Shown here: in pieces, positions 34,994-45,014 of the stretch
Layout: every line of letters starts with the position of its first letter
Position numbering within the stretch: the first letter of the stretch is position 1
Assembly (NCBI RefSeq): GCF_003666685.1
Contig: NZ_RCIZ01000015.1
Span: 1 to 64,000 of the forward strand
Reading direction: 5' to 3'
Source: Mesorhizobium sp. YM1C-6-2
GTDB taxonomy: Bacteria > Pseudomonadota > Alphaproteobacteria > Rhizobiales > Rhizobiaceae
DNA length: 64,000 nucleotides
Program-made: the position numbers and the translations under genes
Notes under the pieces: generated by a model
Told to the model about the DNA's origin: nothing
What the model saw: the letters and a program-made list of their open reading frames with translations, nothing else
Database searches by the model: none

Positions 34994-35707
34994 CTAGTCT
35001 TCCGAGGGAATTCCGATGCGCCCCGCCGCGTTCGTCAGATGAGTGCTCATGGCCTGCCCGGCAGCCACCGGATCCCGGTTGCGGATCGCATTCAGGATGT
35101 CGAGATGCTCCTGGATGGTTACGGCGTTGACCTCGTTGATGTCGCTGAAGGTGCGCGTAAGCTCGATGCTCTCCCTGAGATGTTCGGCGATGAAGGCGAT
35201 CGTCTCCAGCATGAAAGGATTGTCGGTGGCTCCCGCGATGGCCCTGTGGAAGGCGATGTCGAATTCGACGCCGTCCTTGCCCCAGCTCATCGTGCGTTCC
35301 ATCTCGGTGTAGGCCCGCTCTATCTCGCGCATGTCTTCCGGCGTGCAGCGGACGGCGGCCAGTTGCGCGGCGCGGACCTCGAGCGTCGTGCGCAGTTCGA
35401 ACAGGCTCTGATGGCGCGCGAGCGACGTCAGGCTGTTGCTGTGGTCGAGGCGGAGCACCGGCCTGGGCTTCAGAGCGACGAAGGCGCCTATCCCCTGCCG
35501 GGATTCCACGATCCCCTCATTGCGCAGCCTGGCGATCGCCTCGCGCACCACGTTGCGGCTGACGCCGTAGGTTTCGGCGAGCGATTGTTCGGTCGGCAGC
35601 CGATCTCCCGGCTCCAGATGACCTTCGGTGATCTCTTGCTTGACCTGTTCCGCGATCCGGTCGGGAAGGTAGGGCGTGCGGCTTATCTGGGCTGCCTTGA
35701 ACGACAT
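34994..35707 (-). CDS. GntR-family transcriptional regulator (FadR/FCD subfamily)
   Basis: A 237-residue regulator. The winged helix covers about 12-80 (DRLPTEQSLAETYGVSRNVVREAIARL, wing GIGAFV), and the FCD domain contains EFDIAFHRAI, IQEHLDILNAI and STHLTNAAGR, with the Asp/His metal residues visible. It is four bases from the FAD oxidase gene in the same operon. Its likely operator, TTGTCCAACAA, is in the divergent promoter at 37.2 kb, so it may control both arms. Confidence 0.9.
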   Translation of the reverse strand: MSFKAAQISRTPYLPDRIAEQVKQEITEGHLEPGDRLPTEQSLAETYGVSRNVVREAIARLRNEGIVESRQGIGAFVALKPRPVLRLDHSNSLTSLARHQSLFELRTTLEVRAAQLAAVRCTPEDMREIERAYTEMERTMSWGKDGVEFDIAFHRAIAGATDNPFMLETIAFIAEHLRESIELTRTFSDINEVNAVTIQEHLDILNAIRNRDPVAAGQAMSTHLTNAAGRIGIPSED

Positions 35708-35711
35708 GCTG

Positions 35712-37154
35712 CTATCTCTCGCAGAGTATCCGGCCGGGATTCATGATGTTGTCGGGGTCGAAGACCTTCTTCAGCTTGAGCATCAGATCACGCGGAACAT
35801 CGCCGACGCGTCGCTGGAACGCGGCCCGCTTGGCGACGCCGATCCCGTGCTCCGCGCTGATGCTGCCGCCGAGGTCGTCGACCAGTTCAAAGAGCGCTTC
35901 CTCGATGCGCTTGATCTGCGGCTTGAAGGACTCGGGAGTCATGGCTTCCGGCCGTATCACGTTGAAGTGGAGGTTACCGTCGCCGACATGGCCATAGGGG
36001 TGGACCTGAGCGGCGGGAACCAGCGCTTCGACCAGATCCGTGCCACGCGCGATGAACTCGGCCACGGCCGATATCGGGGTGGACACGTCGGTCCTCAGAT
36101 ACGCGCCAAGCCTCGCCTGGCTTTCCACAATGCCTTCACGCAGCCGCCAGATGTTGGCAGCCTGCGCGCTGCTTTGCGCGATCACCCCGTCGAGCAGCAG
36201 ACCCTCCTCCATCAACCCCGCGAGATAGGTCTCCAGCCAAGCCCTGAGCGGCGGCCCGCCACAACTCGACATCTCTACGATCGCGTAGGCCGGATACGCC
36301 GTCGAGAAGGGATCATATACTCCTTCTTCCGTTGCGCAAACGCGCCGTACCGACGTGGACAGCATCAGCTCGAAGGCGGTGATGAGATCGCCGGCGTCCT
36401 GGCGCATGCGGTGAAAGAGCGCGATGGTCTCGGGCACGGAGGCCGTAGCCACGAACATGGTTTCAACGCGGCTGAGGCTGGGCTGTATCTTGAGGGCCGC
36501 GGCGGTGATGATCCCGAGCGTGCCTTCCGCGCCGATGAAGAGCTGCTTGAGATCGTAGCCGGTGTTGTTCTTGTGCAGGCCCCGCAGGTCACGCAGGATC
36601 TGCCCGTCCGGAAGGACTACTTCCAGCCCCATGACGAAAGAGCGCGCCATACCGTAGCGGACGACATTTATGCCGCCGGCATTGGTCGAGATGGCGCCGC
36701 CAATCTGGCAGGTGCCCTGCGAACCGATCGACAGCGGGAAGAAGGCGCCGACCTTGCTGACGGCGGCCTTGAAGTCGTCCAGTACGCAGCCGGCTTCGAC
36801 GATCGCCACGCCGTTGAGCGCGTCTATCTGCCTGATCGCCTTCATCAGTTCGAGGCTGACCACGACCTCACCGCCGTCCTCCGAGGGCGTCGCCCCCGCC
36901 ACCAGCCCGGTGTTGCCGCCCTGCGGCACCAGAGGCACCCGATGCTCCCGACACCAGCGGACGACGGCCGCGACCTGATCGACATCGCGCGGCCGCACGA
37001 CGGCGAGCGCCCGTCCCGAATGATCGCCCGTCCAGTCGACATCATATTTCGCAGTAGCCTCCGGAGCCACCATCTGCTCTGCCCCGACAGCCGTCGAAAG
37101 CGAGGCTAGCAGGGCAGCCCGGCCGCGGTCCGCAGCGACTGAAAAGTTGGGCAT
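35712..37154 (-). CDS. FAD-linked 2-hydroxy-acid dehydrogenase (D-lactate/D-2-hydroxyglutarate type)
   Basis: A 480-residue flavoprotein of the GlcD/Dld/D2HGDH family. FAD-binding PCMH domain: VVRPRDVDQVAAVVRW, PQGGNTGLVAGATP, IGSQGTCQIGGAISTNAGG and FIGAEGTLGIIT. The C-terminal domain has HPYGHVGDGNLHFNV and the active-site SAEHGIG. The start at 37154 (MPNFSVAAD) is preferred because the open frame upstream of it covers the divergent promoter. It would oxidise a D-2-hydroxy acid made by the dehydrogenases or the glyoxalase-like enzyme in this locus. Confidence 0.87.
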   Translation of the reverse strand: MPNFSVAADRGRAALLASLSTAVGAEQMVAPEATAKYDVDWTGDHSGRALAVVRPRDVDQVAAVVRWCREHRVPLVPQGGNTGLVAGATPSEDGGEVVVSLELMKAIRQIDALNGVAIVEAGCVLDDFKAAVSKVGAFFPLSIGSQGTCQIGGAISTNAGGINVVRYGMARSFVMGLEVVLPDGQILRDLRGLHKNNTGYDLKQLFIGAEGTLGIITAAALKIQPSLSRVETMFVATASVPETIALFHRMRQDAGDLITAFELMLSTSVRRVCATEEGVYDPFSTAYPAYAIVEMSSCGGPPLRAWLETYLAGLMEEGLLLDGVIAQSSAQAANIWRLREGIVESQARLGAYLRTDVSTPISAVAEFIARGTDLVEALVPAAQVHPYGHVGDGNLHFNVIRPEAMTPESFKPQIKRIEEALFELVDDLGGSISAEHGIGVAKRAAFQRRVGDVPRDLMLKLKKVFDPDNIMNPGRILCER

Positions 37155-37205
37155 CGTTCCTCCGGTTCGCGGTTGACACGCTCGACGCGTTCCGCATATG
37201 TAGGG

Positions 37206-37247
37206 TTGTCCAACAATAGAATGACCCAACAACTCTGGCAAGCCAGA
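37206..37247. promoter_or_regulatory. Divergent promoter region with putative FCD-regulator operator
   Basis: TTGTCCAACAA at 37206-37216 has the TTGT-N3-ACAA symmetry common to FCD-type GntR operators. A second palindrome, TCTGGC-AA-GCCAGA, lies at 37234-37247. Both are between the leftward dehydrogenase operon and the rightward amidohydrolase operon, positioned to control the two together. Assignment to the regulator at 35 kb is inferred. Confidence 0.6.
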
Positions 37248-37296
37248 AAGTCGGATCAAGGCGGGACAAACGTCGTTCGTCAGGGAGGAGCAGCGC

Positions 37297-38295
37297 ATGT
37301 ACGTCACGGAGAATGGCGAGAAGATTTTCGTCATCGACTCGCATGTTCACGTCTGGGACGCGCGCCCGCAGAACCGGCGTAATCACTATGGCCAGACGTT
37401 CATCGACACCTTCTACGGTGCGCATGTCGCGCTGACGCCTGCAAACCAGCGATGGGACGCCGACCGGTTCAACTATTACGGCGCCGCCGGAGCCGCGAAG
37501 GATCTGTTCGAAGACGGCTATTGCGACATGGCCGTCATGCTGCCGGTCTACCTGCGCGATTTCTATATCAACGGCTTCAATACGACCGAGCTCTGCGCGA
37601 CGCTCAAGGACCTGCACCCGGAGAAGGTCGTGCTCAACGGCCGCTGCGATCCGCGCGAAGGGCAGATGGGGCTCGACAAGCTCGAGGAGGATTTCGAGAC
37701 CTACAAGTTCCAGGGCGTGAAGCTCTACACGGCCGAGTGGAACGGGGTCTCACGCGGTTACTCCATGAAGGACGATTTCGTCGCGCCATACATGGAGAAG
37801 TGCCGTTCGCTCGGCATCAAGAACGTCCACATCCACAAGGGTCCGACGACGCACCCGCTGGACTACGATGCCTTCGACGTTCGCGATGTCTGCGTGGTGG
37901 CGACGAATTTCCCCGACCTGAACTTCGTCATCGACCATTGCGGCATGCCGCGCATCGACGACTTCTGCTTCGTGGCCGGTCAGGAGCCGAACGTGTATGG
38001 CGGCCTCGCGCTGATCCCGTCCTATCTGCACGCCCGCCCGAAGTTCTTCGCTCGCATGCTGAGCGACCTGCTGTTCTGGGTCGGGCCCGACCGTCTGCTG
38101 TTCGGCTCGGACTATGCGATCACCAGCCCGAAATGGATCGTCGAGAAGTTCATGGAGTTCGAGTTCGACGACGAGACCGCGCACGAGGCCGGCACGCAAC
38201 TGACGCTCGACGTGAAGCGCAAGATCATGGGGCTGAATGCCGCCAAGCTTTACGGCATCGAAGTTCCCGACGAGTTCCAGCTTTCGAAGGCGTAA
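37297..38295 (+). CDS. Amidohydrolase 2 family protein
   Basis: A 332-residue TIM-barrel metal-dependent hydrolase. Metal-site motifs in order are DSHVHVW at about 14-20, VHIHKG, FVIDHCG and FGSDYAI. The Amidohydro_2 group includes decarboxylases and lactone hydrolases (ACMSD, LigI). The sequence (RFNYYGAAGAAKDLFEDGYCD, FKGVKLYTAEWNG-like) resembles the amidohydrolase encoded beside propane/acetone monooxygenases in actinobacteria, where it also precedes a DUF59 gene, as here. No monooxygenase is present. The reaction is unknown; decarboxylation or hydrolysis of a small carbonyl compound is plausible. Confidence 0.85.
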   Translation: MYVTENGEKIFVIDSHVHVWDARPQNRRNHYGQTFIDTFYGAHVALTPANQRWDADRFNYYGAAGAAKDLFEDGYCDMAVMLPVYLRDFYINGFNTTELCATLKDLHPEKVVLNGRCDPREGQMGLDKLEEDFETYKFQGVKLYTAEWNGVSRGYSMKDDFVAPYMEKCRSLGIKNVHIHKGPTTHPLDYDAFDVRDVCVVATNFPDLNFVIDHCGMPRIDDFCFVAGQEPNVYGGLALIPSYLHARPKFFARMLSDLLFWVGPDRLLFGSDYAITSPKWIVEKFMEFEFDDETAHEAGTQLTLDVKRKIMGLNAAKLYGIEVPDEFQLSKA

Positions 38296-38298
38296 GCC

Positions 38299-39075
38299 AT
38301 GGCGTCTACTGTTGCCCAACCGGTTGCAGGCGGTCCGGCGATGCCGGTCTCGCCGCGCCAGCAGGAGGTGCTGGCGGCCATCTCCGCTGTCCGCGATCCG
38401 GAAATCGACGAGACGGTGGCGGCGCTCGACTTCATCATGGCTGTCGATGTCGAGGACGACGCCGTGACGGTAACGGTGCGGCTGCCCACCTTCTGGTGTC
38501 CGGCGAACTTCGTCTTCCTGATGGCGCAGGACATGCGCGCCGCCGTGATGGCGCTGGGCTGGCCAGCGTCCTTCAGGATGCAGCTCGTCGAGCATTTTGC
38601 CGCCGACGAGATCAACCGTGGCGTCAATGGCGGACTGCCCTTCGAGGAGGTGTTCCCGCAGGCCCGCTCCGGGCTCGATGAACTGCGTCGCAGCTTCGAC
38701 GAAAAGGCCTTTCTCATGCGGCAGGGCACGCTCGTCAGGTTGCTGCGCCGCGCGGGCCTGGAGGACGCCTATCTGCTGGGCGTCGGCATCGCCGAGGTTG
38801 GTGGCCTGTGCCGCCAGACCGGCGGCGAACTCGCCGAAGCCTGGCAGGCCTATCTCGCAAAACGCCAGAAGATCGGCCTGGGAGATGGTGAGTCAGACCT
38901 CGTCGTGTCCGACATTCGCGGTCGCCCCGTCGACGATCTGCCGGCGCACCTGCGGGAAATCCGCGGCGTCAGCACGAATGCGCACGCCAACGGGGAGATG
39001 TGCCGGATGCTCGTCGCCGCGCGGCGCGAGGGTGGCGGCTGCAGTTTGGTTCAATCCGGGCGCCAAGCGCCCTGA
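38299..39075 (+). CDS. MIP18/DUF59-family protein (metal-sulfur cluster assembly-like)
   Basis: A 258-residue protein with a MIP18/DUF59 domain at about 22-100: ISAVRDPEIDETVAALDFI, VTVRLPTFWCPANFVFLMAQDM, with a conserved Cys in the FWCPAN loop. A helical region and a second segment unknown to me follow. It starts three bases after the amidohydrolase stop. The same pair occurs in actinobacterial propane/acetone monooxygenase loci, where the DUF59 protein is thought to help metal-centre maturation. Here it may serve the amidohydrolase. It is much longer than SufT-type DUF59 proteins. Confidence 0.75.
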   Translation: MASTVAQPVAGGPAMPVSPRQQEVLAAISAVRDPEIDETVAALDFIMAVDVEDDAVTVTVRLPTFWCPANFVFLMAQDMRAAVMALGWPASFRMQLVEHFAADEINRGVNGGLPFEEVFPQARSGLDELRRSFDEKAFLMRQGTLVRLLRRAGLEDAYLLGVGIAEVGGLCRQTGGELAEAWQAYLAKRQKIGLGDGESDLVVSDIRGRPVDDLPAHLREIRGVSTNAHANGEMCRMLVAARREGGGCSLVQSGRQAP

Positions 39076-39093
39076 CCGGAAGGAGACAATAGG

Positions 39094-39510
39094 ATGGACG
39101 GATCGAAATTCCAGCTCATGCACACGATGCTGCGCGTGAAGGATCTCGACAAATCGATCGATTTCTACACGCGGCTTCTGGGGATGAAGCTGTTGCGCCG
39201 CAACGAATTCCCGGAGGGCAAGTTCACGCTCGCCTTCGTCGGCTACGGGCCGGAGAAGGACAATGCGGTGATCGAACTCACCTACAACTGGGACAAGCCC
39301 GAGGGCTACGAACTCGGCACCGCCTACGGGCACATCGCGCTGGGCGTGCACGACATCTACGGCATCTGCGAGCAGCTCGAGGCCGAGGGCGCGAAGATCC
39401 CGCGCAAGCCGGGACCGATGATGCACGGCACCACGCACATCGCCTTCATCGAGGATCCGGACGGATACAAGGTCGAGCTGATCGACCTCGGCACCATGAC
39501 CTTTGAGTGA
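39094..39510 (+). CDS. Glyoxalase I-like VOC-superfamily lyase
   Basis: A 138-residue VOC protein matching lactoylglutathione lyase in length and motifs: [25 protein letters not shown], a glutamate in [24 protein letters not shown] with a His ligand, and [13 protein letters not shown] with the catalytic Glu. All four metal ligands (His, Glu, His, Glu) can be placed. It would convert the methylglyoxal-glutathione adduct to S-D-lactoylglutathione, or act on a related 2-oxoaldehyde. The D-hydroxy-acid oxidase in the divergent operon makes a methylglyoxal-to-D-lactate link attractive but unproven. Confidence 0.88.
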   Translation: MDGSKFQLMHTMLRVKDLDKSIDFYTRLLGMKLLRRNEFPEGKFTLAFVGYGPEKDNAVIELTYNWDKPEGYELGTAYGHIALGVHDIYGICEQLEAEGAKIPRKPGPMMHGTTHIAFIEDPDGYKVELIDLGTMTFE

Positions 39511-39542
39511 ACTAGGCTGAACCACCTAACTGGGAGGAAGTA

Positions 39543-41069
39543 ATGAATCGTGACGCGAAAGACATGATGAACGCCTTTGGCAAGTCGCTTGCCAACAGGC
39601 TCGGCTTTGTGGAGGAGGTGTCCACGAGCCGCCGCGAGTTCCTGAGGAATTCGACGCTGCTTGCGGCCGGCTTTGCCGCGGCCGGCGTGGGCGGCGGACT
39701 GGTACGCCCGCGCATCGCCCATGCGGAAGGCTGGAGCCTCGCCGAGGCTGCCAAGCCTTATGCCGGCGCGACCGTGCGCGTCTCCAACCTTGCCGGTTAT
39801 CCGCACAACGACTTCATGCGTGACCTGATTCCGGACTTCGAGAAGGAAACCGGCATCAAGGTCCATCTCGACACGGTCCAGTACGGCGAAGCCGTAGGCA
39901 AGCATATGCAGCTCCTGGCGACCGGCTCGGACGAATACGATCTCTACAACATCGATTCGATCTGGTTCCCGGGCTACGCCCCCTACATGGAGCCGCTGAC
40001 GGAGTTCATGGCGAACGCCGAGCTCATGGATCCCACCTTCAACTACAACGATCTTTCGCCCGAGTGCCAGAAGACGAACAGCTACCTCGACCAAGTGTAC
40101 ATGTTCTCCAACATGAACACCTTCCCCATCCTGGCTTATCGCAAGGACTGGTACGAGGAGGCCGGCTTCAAGGCTCCCGCCACCTGGAAGGAACTCTACG
40201 ACCAGGCCGCGCACTTCTCCAAGGATGACCGCTACGGCTACGTCATCCACGGCCAGCGCACGGCCATGATGGAGATGGTGACCATACCCTTCCTGTCGAT
40301 GGGCGGCACCGTGTTCGACGACTACCTGCATCCGACCTTCTCGCAGCCTGCGGAGAATTTCGAGGCCGCCAAGAAAGCGATGCAGCTCATCCGCGACATC
40401 TACCAGAACAAGCTCACGCCTCCCGGCTCGCTCGACTTCGAGCTGGGCGAGGCTTCGGCGGCCTACTCGCAGGGCAACATCGCCATGAACCTCAACTGGG
40501 CGATGATCTTCGCGGTCCAGGAAGACCCCAAGCAGTCCAAGGTCGCGGGCAAGAACGCCTATGCCTGGCCGCCGACGGGCTTCGATACTCCGGCGCCGAA
40601 CGGCGAGGTCACCGGCGGCTACACGCGGCTAGCCTCCTTCGGCCTCGGCATGGCCAAGTCGTCGGCCAACAAGGAAGCAGCCTATCTGTTCTCGCAGTGG
40701 CTGTCCTCGCCGGCGATCCAGGAGAAGCTGCTGCAGATGGGCGACGCAGCGCCCTCGCGCATCAGCCTTCTGGAGAAATATCCGGACCGCTACGGGCACT
40801 TCCCGATCCTGCTGGAGTCGACCAAGCTCGTCGGCAAGAAGCTGTGGGACGCTCCGAAGATCGCCAACGAGCGCCAGTGGGAAGACACTGTCGCCATCGC
40901 CTTCCAGGACTGCATGATCGGCAAGATCGGCGTCGACGAAGCGATCGTGAAGGCGGACAAGGACGTCGCCAAGCTGATGCGCCAGTACGGCTTCTACAAG
41001 GGTGACCAGGAGTATCCGAAGTCCGTCACCTCGAACTTCAAGGGCACTCCGAAGGTCGAGCTGCTCTAA
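39543..41069 (+). CDS. Sugar-type ABC transporter substrate-binding protein with Tat signal
   Basis: A 508-residue extracellular binding protein (COG1653-like). The N-terminus is extended: a Tat motif SRREFLRNS lies at about 30-38, followed by a hydrophobic stretch and a cleavage site near AHAEG, so export is in folded form. The mature part shows VRVSNLAGYPHNDFMRDLIPDFEKETG and MFSNMNTFPILAYRKDWYEEAGFKAPATW. It is followed by a strong hairpin and the permease genes. The ligand is unknown; the neighbouring dehydrogenases favour a polyol or small hydroxy compound. Confidence 0.88.
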   Translation: MNRDAKDMMNAFGKSLANRLGFVEEVSTSRREFLRNSTLLAAGFAAAGVGGGLVRPRIAHAEGWSLAEAAKPYAGATVRVSNLAGYPHNDFMRDLIPDFEKETGIKVHLDTVQYGEAVGKHMQLLATGSDEYDLYNIDSIWFPGYAPYMEPLTEFMANAELMDPTFNYNDLSPECQKTNSYLDQVYMFSNMNTFPILAYRKDWYEEAGFKAPATWKELYDQAAHFSKDDRYGYVIHGQRTAMMEMVTIPFLSMGGTVFDDYLHPTFSQPAENFEAAKKAMQLIRDIYQNKLTPPGSLDFELGEASAAYSQGNIAMNLNWAMIFAVQEDPKQSKVAGKNAYAWPPTGFDTPAPNGEVTGGYTRLASFGLGMAKSSANKEAAYLFSQWLSSPAIQEKLLQMGDAAPSRISLLEKYPDRYGHFPILLESTKLVGKKLWDAPKIANERQWEDTVAIAFQDCMIGKIGVDEAIVKADKDVAKLMRQYGFYKGDQEYPKSVTSNFKGTPKVELL

Positions 41070-41090
41070 GACGCCGCAGCGTCCTCCCTT

Positions 41091-41119
41091 CGATCCGGCG
41101 CGGCGTTCGCGCCGGATCG
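41091..41119 (+). promoter_or_regulatory. Intercistronic stem-loop after the binding-protein gene
   Basis: An 11-bp perfect stem (CGATCCGGCGC at 41091-41101, complement at 41109-41119) with a 7-base loop lies between the binding-protein stop and the first permease. No U-run follows, so it is probably a 3'-stabilising or partial-termination element that lowers expression of the membrane components. Confidence 0.65.
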
Positions 41120-41179
41120 ATCCTCTCCACCGTCGAGTCCTGGATCGTCCGTCCGCGGTCCATCAAACGGAACAGCTCC

Positions 41180-42082
41180 ATGTCTGGTGAACAAGTCTAC
41201 CGCGCGCCGCTGCACCGCCGATTGAGGCCGCTGTACTTCCTGTCGCCGACGCTGCTCATCCTGCTTTCCGTGACGCTGTTTCCCCTCATCTATTCCCTCT
41301 ATCTCGCGACCCACACCGTCATCCTGACCAATCCGATGCTGTCCGGCTGGTCGCTGCAGGACAATCTGCGCGAGGTGTTCCTGGAATCGCCCGAGTACTG
41401 GGAGTCGTTCGCGACCACGCTCATCCTGGTGGTGACCGTGGTGTCGATCGAATTCGTATTGGGCCTCATGCTGGCCTATTTTTTCTACAACAACTTCACC
41501 GGCCGGGATTTCATCTTCCCGTTCTTCCTCATGCCGATGATGCTCACCCCCGTCGTGGTAGGCACGATCTGGCGCTTCCTCTTCAACGGTGAGTTCGGAC
41601 TGATCGCCGGCCTGCTCAAGGCCATGGGCGTCGTCAACTACTCCATCCTCAACGAGCCCTCGACCGCGTTGGTCGGCATCATCATCGCCGACGTCTGGCA
41701 GTGGACGCCGTTCATGCTGTTGCTGATGCTTGCCGGCATGCGGGCGCTGCCCACTTCTCCGTTCGAGGCGGCGCAGGTGGATGGCGCCAGCCGCTTCCAG
41801 ATCTTCCGCGACATCATGCTGCCCATGATGAAGCCGGTCATCGTGATCGCCGTGCTGATCCGCATGATCGACGCCTTCAACCGGACCTTCGACACGATCT
41901 ACATCATGACGAACGGCGGCCCCGGACGGGTGACCGAAACGCTCGCCGTGATGGCCTTCCGTTCCTCGTTCGAATACTTCTTCATGCATCAGGGAGCGAT
42001 CGTGGCGCTCTCCATGCTCGTCATCATCATCATCATGACGAAGGTGCTCGGCCGTTTCATGGCCGGCCCCAGGGAGGATTGA
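41180..42082 (+). CDS. Sugar-type ABC transporter permease (MalF/UgpA-like)
   Basis: A 300-residue permease of the CUT1 group with six helices. N-terminus RPLYFLSPTLLILLSVTLFPLIYSLYL; EAA-loop region SPFEAAQVDGASRFQIFRDIMLPMM about 90 residues from the end; RMIDAFNRTFDTIYIMTNGGP is characteristic. The second permease starts six bases after its stop. Confidence 0.92.
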   Translation: MSGEQVYRAPLHRRLRPLYFLSPTLLILLSVTLFPLIYSLYLATHTVILTNPMLSGWSLQDNLREVFLESPEYWESFATTLILVVTVVSIEFVLGLMLAYFFYNNFTGRDFIFPFFLMPMMLTPVVVGTIWRFLFNGEFGLIAGLLKAMGVVNYSILNEPSTALVGIIIADVWQWTPFMLLLMLAGMRALPTSPFEAAQVDGASRFQIFRDIMLPMMKPVIVIAVLIRMIDAFNRTFDTIYIMTNGGPGRVTETLAVMAFRSSFEYFFMHQGAIVALSMLVIIIIMTKVLGRFMAGPRED

Positions 42083-42087
42083 CGCGC

Positions 42088-42918
42088 ATGGCCCCGAAAA
42101 GCCGCCTCTACTGGATCGTCTGCTACTTCATCCTCGCGCTCTACGGCGTGTTCACGCTGCTGCCGATCGCCTATCTGGTCGTGTCCTCCTTCAAGACGCA
42201 GCTGCAGATCTATGCCGGCGTCTCGAGCACCTTCTGGTTCACGCCGACGCTGGAGTCCTACCGCTTCATCTTCGAGACCAAGCCGATCCTGCACATGCTG
42301 ATGAACACGCTGATCGTGTCGGTCGGCAGCACGGTCTTCTCGCTCGTCTTCGGCACCATCGCGGCCTACGCGCTTGCCCGCTATCGCTTCCGCGGCCGCG
42401 ACGACCTGGCGTTCTACATCCTGTCGATCCGCATGTTTCCGCCGATCGTCGCGGCCCTGCCGATCTTCATGATCTTCAACAACCTCAACCTGCTCGACAG
42501 CAAGATCGGCCTGATCATCGCCTACACCTCGTTCAACCTGCCTTTCGTGGTCTGGATGATGACGGGCTTCATCAAGGCGGTGCCTGTCCAGCTCGAGGAG
42601 GCGGCGATGGTCGATGGGCAGTCGCAGCTCGGCGCCATCCGCGACATCCTGCTGCCAGTGTTGCGGCCGAGCATTCTGGCGGTGGCGATCTTCTGCATCA
42701 TCTTCTCGTGGAACGAGTTCCTGTTCGCACTGATCCTCACCAAGTCGCAGGCTAAGACGCTGCCGGTCGCTATTCCCGAATTCATCACCTGGACGGAAGT
42801 CGGCTGGAACTACGTCGCGGCGGCCGGAATGGTCCTGGTCATGCCGGTGCTGATCTTCTCGTTCCTCGCCCAAAGATACATGGTCCGTGGCATGTCCATG
42901 GGCGCCATCAAGGACTAG
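42088..42918 (+). CDS. Sugar-type ABC transporter permease (MalG/UgpE-like)
   Basis: A 276-residue CUT1 permease partner. The start at 42088 follows GGGAGGA. The coupling region is [20 protein letters not shown] and the C-terminus [14 protein letters not shown] is typical for MalG-type proteins. Six helices are predicted. It lies five bases before the ATPase gene. Confidence 0.92.
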   Translation: MAPKSRLYWIVCYFILALYGVFTLLPIAYLVVSSFKTQLQIYAGVSSTFWFTPTLESYRFIFETKPILHMLMNTLIVSVGSTVFSLVFGTIAAYALARYRFRGRDDLAFYILSIRMFPPIVAALPIFMIFNNLNLLDSKIGLIIAYTSFNLPFVVWMMTGFIKAVPVQLEEAAMVDGQSQLGAIRDILLPVLRPSILAVAIFCIIFSWNEFLFALILTKSQAKTLPVAIPEFITWTEVGWNYVAAAGMVLVMPVLIFSFLAQRYMVRGMSMGAIKD

Positions 42919-42923
42919 GTTTC

Positions 42924-43976
<1,053 letters not shown>

Positions 43977-44058
43977 CCGCAGCCTGAGACCAGGCAATGT
44001 TGACAGGACGGGTGCGGCAAACGTCGCGCCTGTCGGACAATTGGAAAGAACATCGCTT

Positions 44059-44805
44059 ATGAACAAGATCGATCTCACCGGTCAGACAGCCGTCGTCACC
44101 GGCGGCGCGCAGGGTCTCGGCCTCGCCATCGCCAGACGTATCGCCGCATCGGGCGCAAGGGTATGCCTTTGGGACGTCAACGGTAAAGAACTGGCGGCGG
44201 CGGCCGCGTCGATTGGGCAGTCGGCGTCAAGCGTCGTGGTCGACATCACGGACGCGGACGCGGTGATCCAGGCTGTCGCCAAGGCCGAGGAAGAGGCCGG
44301 GCCGATCTCGATCCTGGTCAACTCCGCAGGCATCGCCGGACCGAACCATACGCTCGACGCCTATCCGCTCGCCGATTGGCGGCGGGTGATCGACATCAAT
44401 CTGCACGGCACCTTCCACGTAAACCGCGCCGTGGTGCCGGGGATGAAGGCACGCGACTACGGCCGCATCGTCAATATTGCCTCGATCGCCGGCAAGGAGG
44501 GTAACCCAAACGCCTCAGCCTATTCGGCCTCGAAGGCCGCGGTGATCGGCCTGACCAAGTCGCTCGGCAAGGAACTGGCAGGCTTCGACATCGCGGTCAA
44601 CTGCATAACGCCCGCGGCGGCGCGTACGTCGATCTTCGACCAGATGAGCCAGGAGCACATCGACTACATGCTCCAGAAGATTCCACGCGGCCGTTTTCTC
44701 GAGGTGGACGAGGCGGCGGGCATGGTGGCCTGGCTGGTCTCGAAGGAAAACTCCTTCACGACCGCCTCCGTCTTCGATCTTTCAGGCGGCAGGGCCACCT
44801 ACTAA
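44059..44805 (+). CDS. Short-chain dehydrogenase/reductase
   Basis: A 248-residue classical SDR. Cofactor motif TGGAQGLG, Asp in CLWDVNG, NSAGIAGPN (NNAG variant), catalytic Ser in IASIAGKEGN and YSASK. The start at 44059 follows GAAAGAA weakly; upstream in-frame codons overlap the ATPase gene. It is the last gene of the rightward operon. Its substrate is probably a product of the transported compound; FabG-like and 3-hydroxy-sugar-acid dehydrogenases look alike, so no substrate is named. Confidence 0.85.
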   Translation: MNKIDLTGQTAVVTGGAQGLGLAIARRIAASGARVCLWDVNGKELAAAAASIGQSASSVVVDITDADAVIQAVAKAEEEAGPISILVNSAGIAGPNHTLDAYPLADWRRVIDINLHGTFHVNRAVVPGMKARDYGRIVNIASIAGKEGNPNASAYSASKAAVIGLTKSLGKELAGFDIAVNCITPAAARTSIFDQMSQEHIDYMLQKIPRGRFLEVDEAAGMVAWLVSKENSFTTASVFDLSGGRATY

Positions 44806-44856
44806 CAGTCTGATTTTCAGAGGCGCCGTCTCATTCTCACGAAACGTCGACGTCGA

Positions 44857-45013
44857 TCAGTAGCGAAGCTTAGGATATTGGAGCGAGCCGCGCACGGTGG
44901 AGGAGTCCAGGCTCTCTGCCACGATGACATAGTAGTCCCCCCGATTTCGGTGATGATGTCGATCAACAGGTTGAGCGTGGCTGAATAGTCCGGCGCTGCC
45001 GGCCTCCGGGCAA
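44857..45013 (-). pseudogene. Possible remnant of a disrupted gene, C-terminal end
   Basis: On the minus strand a protein-like string PDYSATLNLLIDIITEIGG (about 44983-44930) breaks and continues in another frame as DYYVIVAESLDSSTVRG up to a TGA at 44857. No start or upstream domain is present because the neighbouring permease gene ends at 45015. It looks like the frameshifted tail of a lost gene. It occupies the place where an ATPase gene of the polar-amino-acid importer would be expected, but the string does not match an ATPase. Confidence 0.3.
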
Positions 45014-45014
45014 G

